Shown: one piece after another, positions 33,962 through 42,540 of the stretch
How positions within the stretch are numbered: position 1 is the stretch's first letter
Layout of the letters: each line of letters begins with the position of its first letter
NCBI GenBank assembly: GCA_028285035.1
Contig: JANQQF010000165.1
Span: forward strand, 59,956 to 123,955
Reading direction: 5' to 3'
Source of the DNA: Phycisphaerae bacterium
GTDB taxonomy: Bacteria; Chloroflexota; Anaerolineae; 4572-78; J111
DNA length: 64,000 nt
Program-made: the position numbers and the translations under genes
Notes under the pieces: model-generated
Seen by the model: the letters and a program-made list of their open reading frames with translations, nothing else
Told to the model about the DNA's origin: nothing
The model's database searches: none

Positions 33962-34378
33962 ATGGCAGAACTAAAAACAAAACCCAATGACCAAAGTGTT
34001 GAATCGTATCTCAACAATGTTGCTGATGAGAAAAAGCGACAAGATAGCTTTGCAATTATGCAGCTGATGCAAGACGTAACAGGTGAATCTCCAAAAATGT
34101 GGGGCAATAGCATCGTTGGTTTTGGGAGCTATCATTACAAATATGCCAGTGGCCGTGAGGGTGACTGGTTTTTGACTGGCTTTGCCCCACGTAAGCAAAG
34201 TCTGACCTTGTATATCATGGCCGGTTTTGACAGGTATGATGAGTTGATGGCCAAACTCGGCAAATATTCAACCGGAAAATCTTGCCTCTACATTAAAAAA
34301 TTAGAAGATGTTGATCTTGATGTCCTCGCCGAACTGGTCAAACACTCCGCCACTCACGTCGCTGAGACAAATTCGTAA
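33962..34378 (+). CDS. DUF1801 (YdhG-like) domain protein
   Basis: This 138-residue protein matches the DUF1801 fold: 'SVESYLNNVADEKKRQDSFA' at the N-terminus, 'ESPKMWGNSIVGFGSYHYKY' as the conserved core with its tryptophan, 'QSLTLYIMAGFD', and 'GKSCLYIKKLEDVD' near the C-terminus. The family is common in soil and environmental bacteria and has no firmly known biochemical role. GTGAGG lies upstream of the ATG, immediately after the MITE. It is a single gene and its 3' neighbour is convergent. Confidence 0.88.
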   Translation: MAELKTKPNDQSVESYLNNVADEKKRQDSFAIMQLMQDVTGESPKMWGNSIVGFGSYHYKYASGREGDWFLTGFAPRKQSLTLYIMAGFDRYDELMAKLGKYSTGKSCLYIKKLEDVDLDVLAELVKHSATHVAETNS

Positions 34379-34425
34379 ATGGTCATTGATCCTTTACGGA
34401 CAAAGAACCAACGATAACTGAAGCC

Positions 34426-34848
34426 TCACATGCTCTTTTCGGCGTGGGCTTTCAGGCCTTGGGCAAAGTCGTGAAATACAGGATTCAAATCAGGAATCGT
34501 GCGGCCAATTAAAGGCAAGAGTAGCCCACTAAATACCTCGCGCAGTGTAAATTGAATGGAGCCATCAGCTTGTGATTCCAAGGTGAATGTGCGAACCCCT
34601 TTGAATAACCCTAGAGGCATTCCCCCTGACCACGTCATTGATTTTTCAGGCACAAACTCTGTCACCTTGGCTGGAAAGGCTCGATCAGGGCTAAATTTTG
34701 TAAACGCCTTGATCTGCTCCCCTTGCGCAATGGTTCCCTCAATCCGCTCCACGTGCGGATCCCACTCAGGATAATTTGGCGCATCGGTCAAAATCGCCCA
34801 GATTTTATCGGGTGAGGCCTGAATATTTGCAGTGGCTGTAAATTCCAT
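34426..34848 (-). CDS. SRPBCC-domain protein
   Basis: This 140-residue protein has the START/SRPBCC ligand-binding fold in its polyketide-cyclase-like branch. It opens 'TATANIQASPDKIWAILTDA', continues 'YPEWDPHVERIEGTIAQGE', and ends with 'HDFAQGLKAHAEKS', the closing amphipathic helix. Such proteins bind hydrophobic ligands or act as cyclases or transfer proteins. A GGGGAGAA ribosome site precedes the ATG. No operon partner is present. The ligand cannot be predicted. Confidence 0.9.
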   Translation of the reverse strand: MEFTATANIQASPDKIWAILTDAPNYPEWDPHVERIEGTIAQGEQIKAFTKFSPDRAFPAKVTEFVPEKSMTWSGGMPLGLFKGVRTFTLESQADGSIQFTLREVFSGLLLPLIGRTIPDLNPVFHDFAQGLKAHAEKSM

Positions 34849-35030
34849 GGTTCTCCCCTGAATTTAAGTAGAGTAGGTCATAGGTTGGTCTATTCCAGTC
34901 TACGCTTAAAAACCCTCTAAAAACCCTTTGATGCTGCGCATCATAACAAACAGGTGAAGCATTGTCAAAACAAGTATAAATCATATATTTGTATGCAATT
35001 GGAGACCGACGTTAAAGCGAATGATTCGTA

Positions 35031-35054
35031 AATCGTAAATCAAAAATCGTAAAT
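35031..35054. repeat. AATCGTAAATC repeat, intergenic copy
   Basis: AATCGTAAATCAAAAATCGTAAAT is built from an 11-base unit. The same 24 bases, reverse-complemented, lie inside the AddB-like gene at 43720-43743. This copy lies just downstream of the recJ stop. Confidence 0.75.
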
Positions 35055-35060
35055 TCAACC

Positions 35061-37343
35061 TCAAAGAATTGTTTTTCTCAACGCCTCTAATTGGGCTGTT
35101 TTGAAAAAGCGACGATAAGCGGCAGTTTCGGCAATGGTATCTTTCAAAACCTGCTCAAGATAAGCCACTTGGGAGGAAGGCGGATTTTTAGCTGGACGTA
35201 ACACCACTAAATCCTCTTCCTCGACATAGATTGACAGTTTTCCCTGAGCAACAAGCCAATCTAGCCCAAGCCGAGCCGCAGTAAGTTGATGGCCCAATGC
35301 AGCGGCTAACCCCTTGAAGACGATTTCTCCCTCTTTTTGCGTCAAAGCATATTTGACCAATCCCATCAACTGTTTGACAAAGGTTGGAAACGTGTCGAAG
35401 GGCGAAGATTGGCCGATGAGGTAAACCTGTTGGGGCTGACTTAAGGTGATGAGCTGCTGAAAGATACCTGGGGCAGCTGGAGTAGACCACAAAACCAACG
35501 TTTCTGTTGACTGAAGTTGCTGCCGAGATACAGTCTGCCATTTGGTCAAAGCCTCACCTTCAGCCCAGATCAGGGTATCTTTTGGTAAGGAGGCAAGCAA
35601 AGCGTGCAGATTGGCCTCCTGTCGCCAGTCGATGAATTCAATCGCAGCTTTGTCTGCGGCTGGATGCCACTCCTGAAAGTCGATCAGGGTGGCTTGAATA
35701 GCATGGCCCCCTTTGAAAAAATTTGGGCCAATGTTAAAGGCTAAATCAAAGGTGCCCTCTGGCGAGCGACGGTTGGCCCCGCTCCACCAAATAATTTCCT
35801 GAGGATACTCTGCTTCGTCGGCAACCAGCAAGCGTTTATGCGTCCCCGTTTTGCCAAAGATGATTTCATCGGTCAGGGTCAAGCCCCGTGTCGCTAGTCG
35901 GACCGACGGATTGCCCGCGCCAAAGGGGGCCAAGCGTTGAATGCTGTGCAACAATTTTGGGGAAACGTCGGCCAACTCAACCTCAAGATCGATCTCTAGC
36001 CGTTTCTCCATCGACTCAGTACAATCGACCAAGGCTTCGGACAATCCCCGCCGGAAATTGACCAGATTTTCGGGATCAAGACTCAAGCCCGCCGCCATCG
36101 GATGACCGCCAAAGGTATGGAGTAAATCAGCTTGCGTTTTGAGCGCCTGATGGATGTCACACCCTGCCAAAGAGCGAGCCGAGCCTCGCCCAATTCCATC
36201 GGGGCGTACCGCAATGAGAATGGTGGGCTTGTTAAATTGCTCAACCAAGCGGCTGGCAGCAATACCGATCACACCCGGATGCCAATCCGCAGCGGCCAGA
36301 ACGATCGCATTCCGTTCGGCTAGTGATGGCACATCCTCAACCTGACTCAAGGCCTGGACCACCACCCGATCCACCAACATTTTCCGGCGGTCGTTGAAGG
36401 CTTCCAGTTGGAGCGAAATCGTTCGCGCCCGCACTGGATCATCGGTCGTGAGCAACTCCACTCCCAAATTCGCATCACCTAGCCGTCCCAAGGCATTCAA
36501 ACGGGGCGCGAGGGTGAAGCCGATGTGTTCTTCGGTGATTTTGCTGGCGTCAAGCTGGGCGTTTTGCATCAAGGCTTGCAGACCGATGCGCTCTGTTTCC
36601 TGCAAAGCCAGCAAGCCTCGTTGTAGCAAATAGCGCGTATCCCCTGTTTGTCGGGCCACATCCGCCACGATGCCCAAGGCTACCAAATCCAAAAATTGCT
36701 CGCACTCCACCGCTCGGTGCTCGGCTTTGTACAAAGCCTCAATCAATTTGTAGGCTGTGCCCACTCCCGGCAGTTCGCGCAATGGGTGCTTCTCTGGCAA
36801 TCGTTTGGGGTTGATAATGGCGTGAGCCGGAGGGAGTTCGTCGGGCAAGTCGTGGTGGTCGGTGATGATCACCTCAGCCCCGACGGCTTGGGCTGCGTGC
36901 ACCGCGTCGTGGGCCTCGATACCCGTGTCACAGGTCAAGATCAGCCTGGCCCCCTCGGCCAAAATCTGCTGTAGGGTAGGCAGTTTGATCCCGTGGGACT
37001 CGGTCAGGCGATTGGGAATGTAATAGGTGACATTCGCCCCCAAATTTTGTAAGGCCGTGACCAGCAATGACGTCGAGGTCTGCCCATCCACATCAAAGTC
37101 ACCCCAAACGCAGATCATCTCCTGTGTCTCAATCGCCTGTTGCAGCCGAGCCACTGCCCGCTCCATATCCGGCATCACCTCTGCCTCAGCCGGTTCATAG
37201 TCATCGGCCTTGAGAAAGACCTGCGCTGCTTCGACTGTTGTGATGCCACGTTGTACAAGCAGTTGGGCGACGACAGAATCGCCAACAAAGTCGAGCAGAT
37301 CAGCCGGAATATTTGGTTTGGGGCGAATATGCCATTGAGTCAT
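35061..37343 (-). CDS. recJ: Single-stranded-DNA-specific exonuclease RecJ
   Basis: This 760-residue protein starts at ATG 37343. A frame reaching 37448 would add 35 residues of no recognisable homology. It has the DHH phosphoesterase core: 'WGDFDVDGQTSTSLL' (motif I), 'LILTCDTGI' (motif II), 'VIITDHHDLPDE' (motif III, the DHH), and 'LPGVGTAYKLI'. DHHA1 follows with 'GIGRGSARSL' and 'AGCDIHQALKTQADLLHTFGGHPMAAG'. RecJ degrades single strands 5' to 3' in recombinational and mismatch repair. An extra C-terminal region of about 200 residues follows the OB part, longer than in short RecJ proteins. It lies 2-9 kb from the helicase/nuclease genes on the same strand. Confidence 0.94.
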   Translation of the reverse strand: MTQWHIRPKPNIPADLLDFVGDSVVAQLLVQRGITTVEAAQVFLKADDYEPAEAEVMPDMERAVARLQQAIETQEMICVWGDFDVDGQTSTSLLVTALQNLGANVTYYIPNRLTESHGIKLPTLQQILAEGARLILTCDTGIEAHDAVHAAQAVGAEVIITDHHDLPDELPPAHAIINPKRLPEKHPLRELPGVGTAYKLIEALYKAEHRAVECEQFLDLVALGIVADVARQTGDTRYLLQRGLLALQETERIGLQALMQNAQLDASKITEEHIGFTLAPRLNALGRLGDANLGVELLTTDDPVRARTISLQLEAFNDRRKMLVDRVVVQALSQVEDVPSLAERNAIVLAAADWHPGVIGIAASRLVEQFNKPTILIAVRPDGIGRGSARSLAGCDIHQALKTQADLLHTFGGHPMAAGLSLDPENLVNFRRGLSEALVDCTESMEKRLEIDLEVELADVSPKLLHSIQRLAPFGAGNPSVRLATRGLTLTDEIIFGKTGTHKRLLVADEAEYPQEIIWWSGANRRSPEGTFDLAFNIGPNFFKGGHAIQATLIDFQEWHPAADKAAIEFIDWRQEANLHALLASLPKDTLIWAEGEALTKWQTVSRQQLQSTETLVLWSTPAAPGIFQQLITLSQPQQVYLIGQSSPFDTFPTFVKQLMGLVKYALTQKEGEIVFKGLAAALGHQLTAARLGLDWLVAQGKLSIYVEEEDLVVLRPAKNPPSSQVAYLEQVLKDTIAETAAYRRFFKTAQLEALRKTIL

Positions 37344-37434
37344 AGAAGTTATGCTTGCCTTTTGCTTTGAACCGCCACCACTCTTACACACGACCGGACA
37401 ACCTGTTCCAACAACTTCGGATCGGTCACCGTTT

Positions 37435-37653
37435 TTACTCGCGTCCACAGAACAAGATTATGTAAGATATGAACGGGCGGGGCAGCGGCGAGTTAGTTAG
37501 CCCAAATGTCTCCACCATATGTTGCGTGACGGCTTTGGTGCTTCCAGAAAATTGGTTCCCCGCAAAATAAAGAATGCCAAAAAGCACGATGACCCCGCCA
37601 CAGGTTCCACCGAAAAGTAGACAGGCAAATAAGGGCCTGTTTGTATCGATCAC
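37435..37653 (-). CDS. Small membrane protein of unknown function
   Basis: This 72-residue protein starts at GTG 37653, preceded by AGAGAGGT at ribosome-site spacing. One transmembrane helix at about residues 8-30 ('FACLLFGGTCGGVIVLFGIL') is followed by a short polar tail. It lies 91 bases upstream of recJ on the same strand. I do not recognise a family. It may be a real short gene, given the ribosome site, but there is little else to support it. Confidence 0.5.
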   Translation of the reverse strand: MIDTNRPLFACLLFGGTCGGVIVLFGILYFAGNQFSGSTKAVTQHMVETFGLTNSPLPRPFISYIILFCGRE

Positions 37654-37702
37654 GTTACCTCTCTCTAAATTGTTGCGTTTGTGAAATGCGCTGCATTTGT
37701 TA

Positions 37703-38737
37703 TCACGGATTTATGACAATAGGTAAATAAATCGTTGAGTTCGCCTTAGAAACGACAAAATTTAGCCGATATCCGGCTGGGTTTGAGCCGACTTCTTGAA
37801 TCCACAAGGTATAGTCGCCCTCGGATAAGGGTGGCGTAAAGCCCATTGCCCCAGCCCCGGCACCCATATCATCCAAAATATCAGTCCCAACTTGACCCAA
37901 TCCCTTACCAAAGTGAGCATAACCGAGAAGATTGGCCACAGTTGTGCCAGCGGGTGGCTCGGTGAAAGTGGTGCCGCTTTGGATGGCAATAAAGGAGCGA
38001 TCATCAATTGAGTTAAATGTTTCTAAAATGATGGCGTCTAATTCAGTGCTCATTGGCACGGTGAAGGTGAGATACTCGACATCCCCTGACACGGAAGTAG
38101 CCGTTACCATATTTCCCCCCTCCAGCAAAGTCACCGACGTTGGTGCCATCCGGTCGTCGGACAGATCCCCGTTGGTATTCTCATCATACGTCGCCGTTGT
38201 GGTAATCGGGGAAAGCTCAAAGTTCAGGGCATAGGTTGTGGTGGCAGATCCTGTTTGTTGAATCCAAAATGTGTAGCTGCCACTGGTTAAGGGCGGGGTA
38301 AAGCCCATTGCCCCAAACCCACTGGCCATATCATCCAAAATATTTGTGCCAACATGTCCCGACCCAGGGCCAAAATGGGTGTATCCGAGCAAATTTGAGA
38401 CATCTGTGCCTGTTGTGTCTTCAGTGAAGGTTGTTCCGGTTTGTACAGCAATAAAAGCGAGGTTATCTGTTGAGGTGTAAGACTCTAACGTGATCATGTC
38501 AAGCTGAAGCCCTTCGGGCACAGTCACCGTAACATACTCAACATCCCCTGCAATCGAGGTTGCGGTTACAATATTGATGCCCGCATTAAAGTTTAGCGTG
38601 GTTGGATTAAGCCGATCACCCGATAAATCGCCAGACGTATCTTCGTCATAATGGGTGTCAGCGAATACCCCGAGCGCAGAGTATGCGCCCAAGATCATAA
38701 AAACGACACTCAACAGTAAGGTTAATTTAAGCTTCAT
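37703..38737 (-). CDS. Secreted protein with two tandem ~150-residue repeats and a YLPIV tail
   Basis: This 344-residue protein has a signal peptide (about 1-26). Two homologous repeats, about 28-175 and 180-335, each carry 'GDLS', 'NxVTATSxxGDVEY', 'LLGYxHFG', 'TDILDDM'-like and 'AMGFTPPL' blocks, which points to a recent internal duplication. 'SGSYTFWIQQTG' and 'EGDYTLWIQEVG' close them. It ends 'IYLPIVINP'; terminal YLP-type tails are frequent in secreted Chloroflexota proteins, from memory. AAGGAGG lies 7 bases before the ATG, a near-perfect ribosome site. Function is unknown; a surface-associated role is inferred. Confidence 0.8.
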   Translation of the reverse strand: MKLKLTLLLSVVFMILGAYSALGVFADTHYDEDTSGDLSGDRLNPTTLNFNAGINIVTATSIAGDVEYVTVTVPEGLQLDMITLESYTSTDNLAFIAVQTGTTFTEDTTGTDVSNLLGYTHFGPGSGHVGTNILDDMASGFGAMGFTPPLTSGSYTFWIQQTGSATTTYALNFELSPITTTATYDENTNGDLSDDRMAPTSVTLLEGGNMVTATSVSGDVEYLTFTVPMSTELDAIILETFNSIDDRSFIAIQSGTTFTEPPAGTTVANLLGYAHFGKGLGQVGTDILDDMGAGAGAMGFTPPLSEGDYTLWIQEVGSNPAGYRLNFVVSKANSTIYLPIVINP

Positions 38738-38816
38738 AGAAATCCTCCTTGTTTGATTGAGGACTAGGATAAGTCTGATGATCTGAGATTTCAGCAGTGA
38801 AGATTACACAAGGGCC

Positions 38817-39131
38817 TCAATCAAAATCATTCAACCAATTCTGGACCTCCTGGTCGTCTCGCTCGCTGGCCCAATCTGAAGCATCAAGCTGCTCCTTCAC
38901 CTGCTCAAAGATGTGATCAAAGCTGCGACCCTCTGCTTTGGCTTGTTGTTGTCCGGTCTGATGTAGTTGAGGGATAAGCTCAATTAGAGCTGTTTGGTCG
39001 GCTGGCGAAGGAGCATCTTCGGGATAATGAGCCCAATCTTCCTGGGCCTGCTCTAAATCGATAATCATTCGGGCTAATGTTTCTGGGGATAGGGTTTGGA
39101 GTAGGCGTGGTAATAATTCGTTTGTTTTCAA
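38817..39131 (-). CDS. Hypothetical acidic protein
   Basis: This 104-residue protein starts at TTG 39131 with GGGAGG 8 bases upstream. It is helical and acidic. It opens 'LLPRLLQTLSPETLARMIID' and closes 'DDQEVQNWLNDFD'. There is no signal peptide, membrane segment or known motif. It could be an adaptor or an antitoxin-like small protein, but no toxin gene is adjacent. I do not recognise the family. Confidence 0.65.
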   Translation of the reverse strand: MKTNELLPRLLQTLSPETLARMIIDLEQAQEDWAHYPEDAPSPADQTALIELIPQLHQTGQQQAKAEGRSFDHIFEQVKEQLDASDWASERDDQEVQNWLNDFD

Positions 39132-39280
39132 GAGGATAACCTCCCAAATAAAAAGATAAAATCCAAAGAACTCAAAGAAGATGTAAAGTTCACAAAGGTT
39201 TTAGAATTTTCAGCCTTCCAAAACGCCCATCTTTTACCCCTTGCGACTTTGCTACCCTGCATCCTTTCCACCCTGATTCC

Positions 39281-40126
39281 CTAAAACTGGATCTCCGCAA
39301 TCTGATCCCACTCCTGGGCCAACACATCGGTGATATCCTCGGTGTCATCCGTTTCGAAATCCAGAAGATCACCCGCTTTATCCCCACGGTCACAGAAGGA
39401 GCGGTAAACACAATGAGAACAGGGTTTGGTCTCTTCGACCAAAGGAAAGGTGTTGTCGTCCGCGTACAGTTTAATCTGCTTGATTAAGCCGAGCAAGGCT
39501 TGCTCATCTTTTTGGAATTGATTGGTGCCATAGGTGAAAATTTCGGGGGCATCTGGCACTTGAGGATACCAGTACATCATTTGGATAGCAGTCGGATCAA
39601 TCGGCTGGCCGTTGTTATACGCTGCACCTGCCGCCGCCAGTACATACGGATATACCCGCGTCTGCCAGCGTCGAGCTAGCTGTTGTCGCTCCGGCTTTTT
39701 CGGTGCCGTTTTCCAGTCGATAATCAGAAAGGTACCATCCGATTGCACCGCCAACACATCAAACCGAGCTAACAAACGAAAACCACCCAAGGGTGTCGAG
39801 AGCGGCAGTTCGGGATAAATCGACGCCGTGGTCAACACATTAGGGCGTTGGGCCAGATAGTTTTGCCACCAATCGTGCAATTCCAACTCATTGGGATCTA
39901 AACTCTCTCTCAGCCGTTGCTCATCTAACCCAACCAAATGTTGATGCACCACCCGGTGAAAATCAACACCCAGCCGCCGCATCCGCTCTGTCTCCTGCAC
40001 TGGCTCCGCCTCAATCGCTGGCCAACGCAATTGCCACAGATACCGTAATTCAAATCGGCGTGGACACGTTTCGAAGTCCTGAAGGCTGGACTGGCTAAAT
40101 TGAAAATCTGGGGGTAGTACTGTCAT
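39281..40126 (-). CDS. RecB/Cas4-like PD-(D/E)XK nuclease with probable Fe-S cluster
   Basis: This 281-residue protein begins 'SQSSLQDFETCPRRFELRY' (first Cys and the helix typical of AddB/Cas4-type nucleases). It has 'LLARFDVLAVQSDGTFLIID' running into 'WKTAPKK' (the D...D-x-K catalytic core), 'YPYVLAAAGAAYN' (QxxxY-like), and 'CSHCVYRSFC', the three clustered cysteines of an iron-sulfur site. In AddAB this domain is fused to the helicase; here it is separate and lies 102 bases after the UvrD-like helicase gene on the same strand. AAGGA precedes the ATG. It probably supplies the DNA-cutting activity of that helicase pair. Confidence 0.88.
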   Translation of the reverse strand: MTVLPPDFQFSQSSLQDFETCPRRFELRYLWQLRWPAIEAEPVQETERMRRLGVDFHRVVHQHLVGLDEQRLRESLDPNELELHDWWQNYLAQRPNVLTTASIYPELPLSTPLGGFRLLARFDVLAVQSDGTFLIIDWKTAPKKPERQQLARRWQTRVYPYVLAAAGAAYNNGQPIDPTAIQMMYWYPQVPDAPEIFTYGTNQFQKDEQALLGLIKQIKLYADDNTFPLVEETKPCSHCVYRSFCDRGDKAGDLLDFETDDTEDITDVLAQEWDQIAEIQF

Positions 40127-40157
40127 TGGCTATGTCCTTGAAAGTTCTACTGTAGAA

Positions 40158-40217
40158 CAGGCTTCTAGCCTATTCATCGCAGGCAGGAATACCTACGTTA
40201 CATTTTATTCTCGTTTC
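40158..40217. repeat. Intergenic palindromic repeat, family B copy 2
   Basis: It contains CAGGCTTCTAGCCTA and, downstream, GGCAGGAATACCTACGTTAC. It shares these motifs in the same order with 30098-30170. It lies between the helicase and nuclease genes. Confidence 0.6.
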
Positions 40218-40228
40218 CCTGCCCATTG

Positions 40229-42526
40229 CTACTCTGCCACCTTGTACCCCTGCAACGCCACAAACGGAATCGCGGGTTGATTATCCAACTTATTTGGTTG
40301 CTGGCGACCTCGATTCCAGGTGATGACCAGCTCCTGCTTGGCGCGGGTGATGCCGACGAAGAGAAGTCGAAGTCGCTCGCGGATGAGGTCGTGGCGGGCT
40401 TGTTCAGTGGGTAGCCCCTCAATATAGCCCTCGCCCTCGGTCAGTGCGGCCAACTGGCCCAAAATTTCGGCTTCAAGGTTGAGATAATTACGGATGAACC
40501 ATTTTTCGGAGAAATAGCTGTCCTGGGGTTCACCGGAAGGGAAGCTGTAGTTGTTGACACCCATCAAATATACCCGATCCCACTCCAGCCCTTTAGCACG
40601 GTGCATTGTCGAGACAGTCACTTTGCCGGGCGGCGGCTCAAAGCCGACGGCATCTTCATCGAAGCCGAGAAAACGGCGTTGGTTGCGAGCGATTTCGGCC
40701 AATGCTTCGACAAATTCTGGGAGACGATAGCTCGGATTTTCAGCCCCAGTCTGGCGCAAGACCACGGCGAACTTGTGGGCAAGGGCAATCTCGGCGGGAT
40801 TATCGAATAAATCTTGCGAGAGCAACAAAATCAGTTGGTCAATCGGCAAGATCGCCGCCTCTTGCCAGCGCTTTACCTGTGTCTTGAAGTCGGCAAACAG
40901 ATGCCCGATGATGACCTCCGGGGATTGGCCTTCTAGCAGTTCATCTTCGTCATCTTCCTCGCTATCTGATTTCTTCTCATCGGTCGGCAAAACAATCTCA
41001 GCCTGATTTTCGAGCCAATCCTGCCTTGGCCGCGGCCACAGATAATCCTCAACCTTTGGACAATTTCGTAACGCTTCCTCGACCCATTTGAAAATCGGCT
41101 GCAAATCCTCCAAATCCCACTCGTGTCGCTTCCAGACATGGAAGACCGTCGCCAACTGTTTGGCATCCTCTGGCCGAGCCAAATATTTGAGCACGTTGCT
41201 CAGCACCCCTGCCGTGCTACGAGTGGCAGCCGTACTATTGAGTAACTCCACATAAGGCACATCGGCCCGCCGCAAGGCATTCGCGATGTCCACACCTCGC
41301 TTGTTGCGGGAGTCCAGGATGGCCACCGTTTTCTGGGGATTGTTGCTCAACCAACGTTTGGCCGAGCGCACAATCGTTTGAATTTCTTGTTGCGGCTTGA
41401 GCTTCTTATCGTGAAAATGAATTTCATCCGGCTTATCGGACGGATTGGGCTGGGGATCATCAGGCGGGGTCGGCTCGATGTGTGGCACATCCAACGCATC
41501 TCGCACTGGCTCGTAGGGATGCTCGTGCATCGTCCAATCGATCAGGTAGTTGGCCAAATCGATGATGCTCAGCGAAGATCGGCCTGACTCCGGCATCGGC
41601 ACGCTGACAACGTTATCTCGCCGGATAAAGCGGCGCAGATTTTCGGGGTCAGCCGTGGTAAAGGTTTCGTAGATGGCCTGATTGGGATCACCCACGCGCA
41701 CCCACGTCCCTTGCGTGCCAGCCAGCGTATCCAAAATTTGTTCTTGCAATAAACTGCTGTCCTGGGCCTCATCCTCCAAAATGTGCGGCCAGCGATATTG
41801 CAGCCGAGCCAGAAAATCGGGATCAAGCTCGATGGCCTGGGCGGCCAGTCGAATCAGGTCGTCAAAATCGACGCCGGTGCGGGCCAAGCGGTTTTGGTAC
41901 TCCCGATAAATATCGATGCCCAACCGCGCCAACGGCAGGTGATCAGATTGCCGCAAATAGGCCTCTTCCAAGGCCTGCGGAGTCAGCCGCCGATCTTTGG
42001 CCCGTTTGATAAAATTTAGGGCAATGGATTGGGCTAGTTCGGGCAGATGCTGCTTGAGTAGCCGCTCGATGTTGGCATCGGGCAATAGGTAATCCTCGAT
42101 GAGGTGAAGATGTCCGTTTAGCCAGCCATCGACCACCTCATTCAAAATGCGTTGGGCGGTCCGCTCATCAACGATGTCAAAATCCTGGCTCAAGCCGACC
42201 AGCGAGGGGCGTTGCCGAACAATTTCGTGGGCCAGTGAGTGCAAGGTGCAAACGCGATAGTTAAAGCCCGGTAGCAAGCCTTTTTCCCGAACAAAGCTAT
42301 CGACCCGTCGTCGAAAATTATCGACCGCCGCATTGACCAGTGTTACAATCAGCACCTCTTGGTCATCCTCAACCCGCTCGATTAATTCAGCGGCCAGCAC
42401 CGACAAAATATGCGTCTTCCCACTGCCTGGTGCGGCTGACACGCCGAGGCGCACTGGTCCGTCGCTTTCCAGCAGCGTTTCGAGAATCTTCTTTTGTGAG
42501 GGACGTGGTTTGAAGGTTGTTGTCAT
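40229..42526 (-). CDS. UvrD/AddA-like superfamily 1 helicase
   Basis: This 765-residue protein starts at ATG 42526 with GGAGG about 9 bases upstream. The 45 residues that a longer frame would add show no homology. It has motif I 'SAAPGSGKTHIL' (31-38 core), motif II 'LEDEAQD', motif V 'VSTMHRAKGLEWDRVYLMGV' and motif VI 'LRLLFVGITRAKQELVITW'. The order matches UvrD/RecB-type 3'-5' DNA helicases. There is no C-terminal nuclease domain; the nuclease is the next gene. It starts 14 bases after the AddB-like gene, so the two are cotranscribed. It probably forms part of a split AddAB-like end-processing complex. Confidence 0.9.
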   Translation of the reverse strand: MTTTFKPRPSQKKILETLLESDGPVRLGVSAAPGSGKTHILSVLAAELIERVEDDQEVLIVTLVNAAVDNFRRRVDSFVREKGLLPGFNYRVCTLHSLAHEIVRQRPSLVGLSQDFDIVDERTAQRILNEVVDGWLNGHLHLIEDYLLPDANIERLLKQHLPELAQSIALNFIKRAKDRRLTPQALEEAYLRQSDHLPLARLGIDIYREYQNRLARTGVDFDDLIRLAAQAIELDPDFLARLQYRWPHILEDEAQDSSLLQEQILDTLAGTQGTWVRVGDPNQAIYETFTTADPENLRRFIRRDNVVSVPMPESGRSSLSIIDLANYLIDWTMHEHPYEPVRDALDVPHIEPTPPDDPQPNPSDKPDEIHFHDKKLKPQQEIQTIVRSAKRWLSNNPQKTVAILDSRNKRGVDIANALRRADVPYVELLNSTAATRSTAGVLSNVLKYLARPEDAKQLATVFHVWKRHEWDLEDLQPIFKWVEEALRNCPKVEDYLWPRPRQDWLENQAEIVLPTDEKKSDSEEDDEDELLEGQSPEVIIGHLFADFKTQVKRWQEAAILPIDQLILLLSQDLFDNPAEIALAHKFAVVLRQTGAENPSYRLPEFVEALAEIARNQRRFLGFDEDAVGFEPPPGKVTVSTMHRAKGLEWDRVYLMGVNNYSFPSGEPQDSYFSEKWFIRNYLNLEAEILGQLAALTEGEGYIEGLPTEQARHDLIRERLRLLFVGITRAKQELVITWNRGRQQPNKLDNQPAIPFVALQGYKVAE

Positions 42527-42540
42527 ATGTTTGGTACCTC

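Noticed and set aside
37344..37448. 35-residue N-terminal extension of RecJ
   Set aside because: It shows no homology, and the ATG at 37343 begins the typical RecJ sequence.
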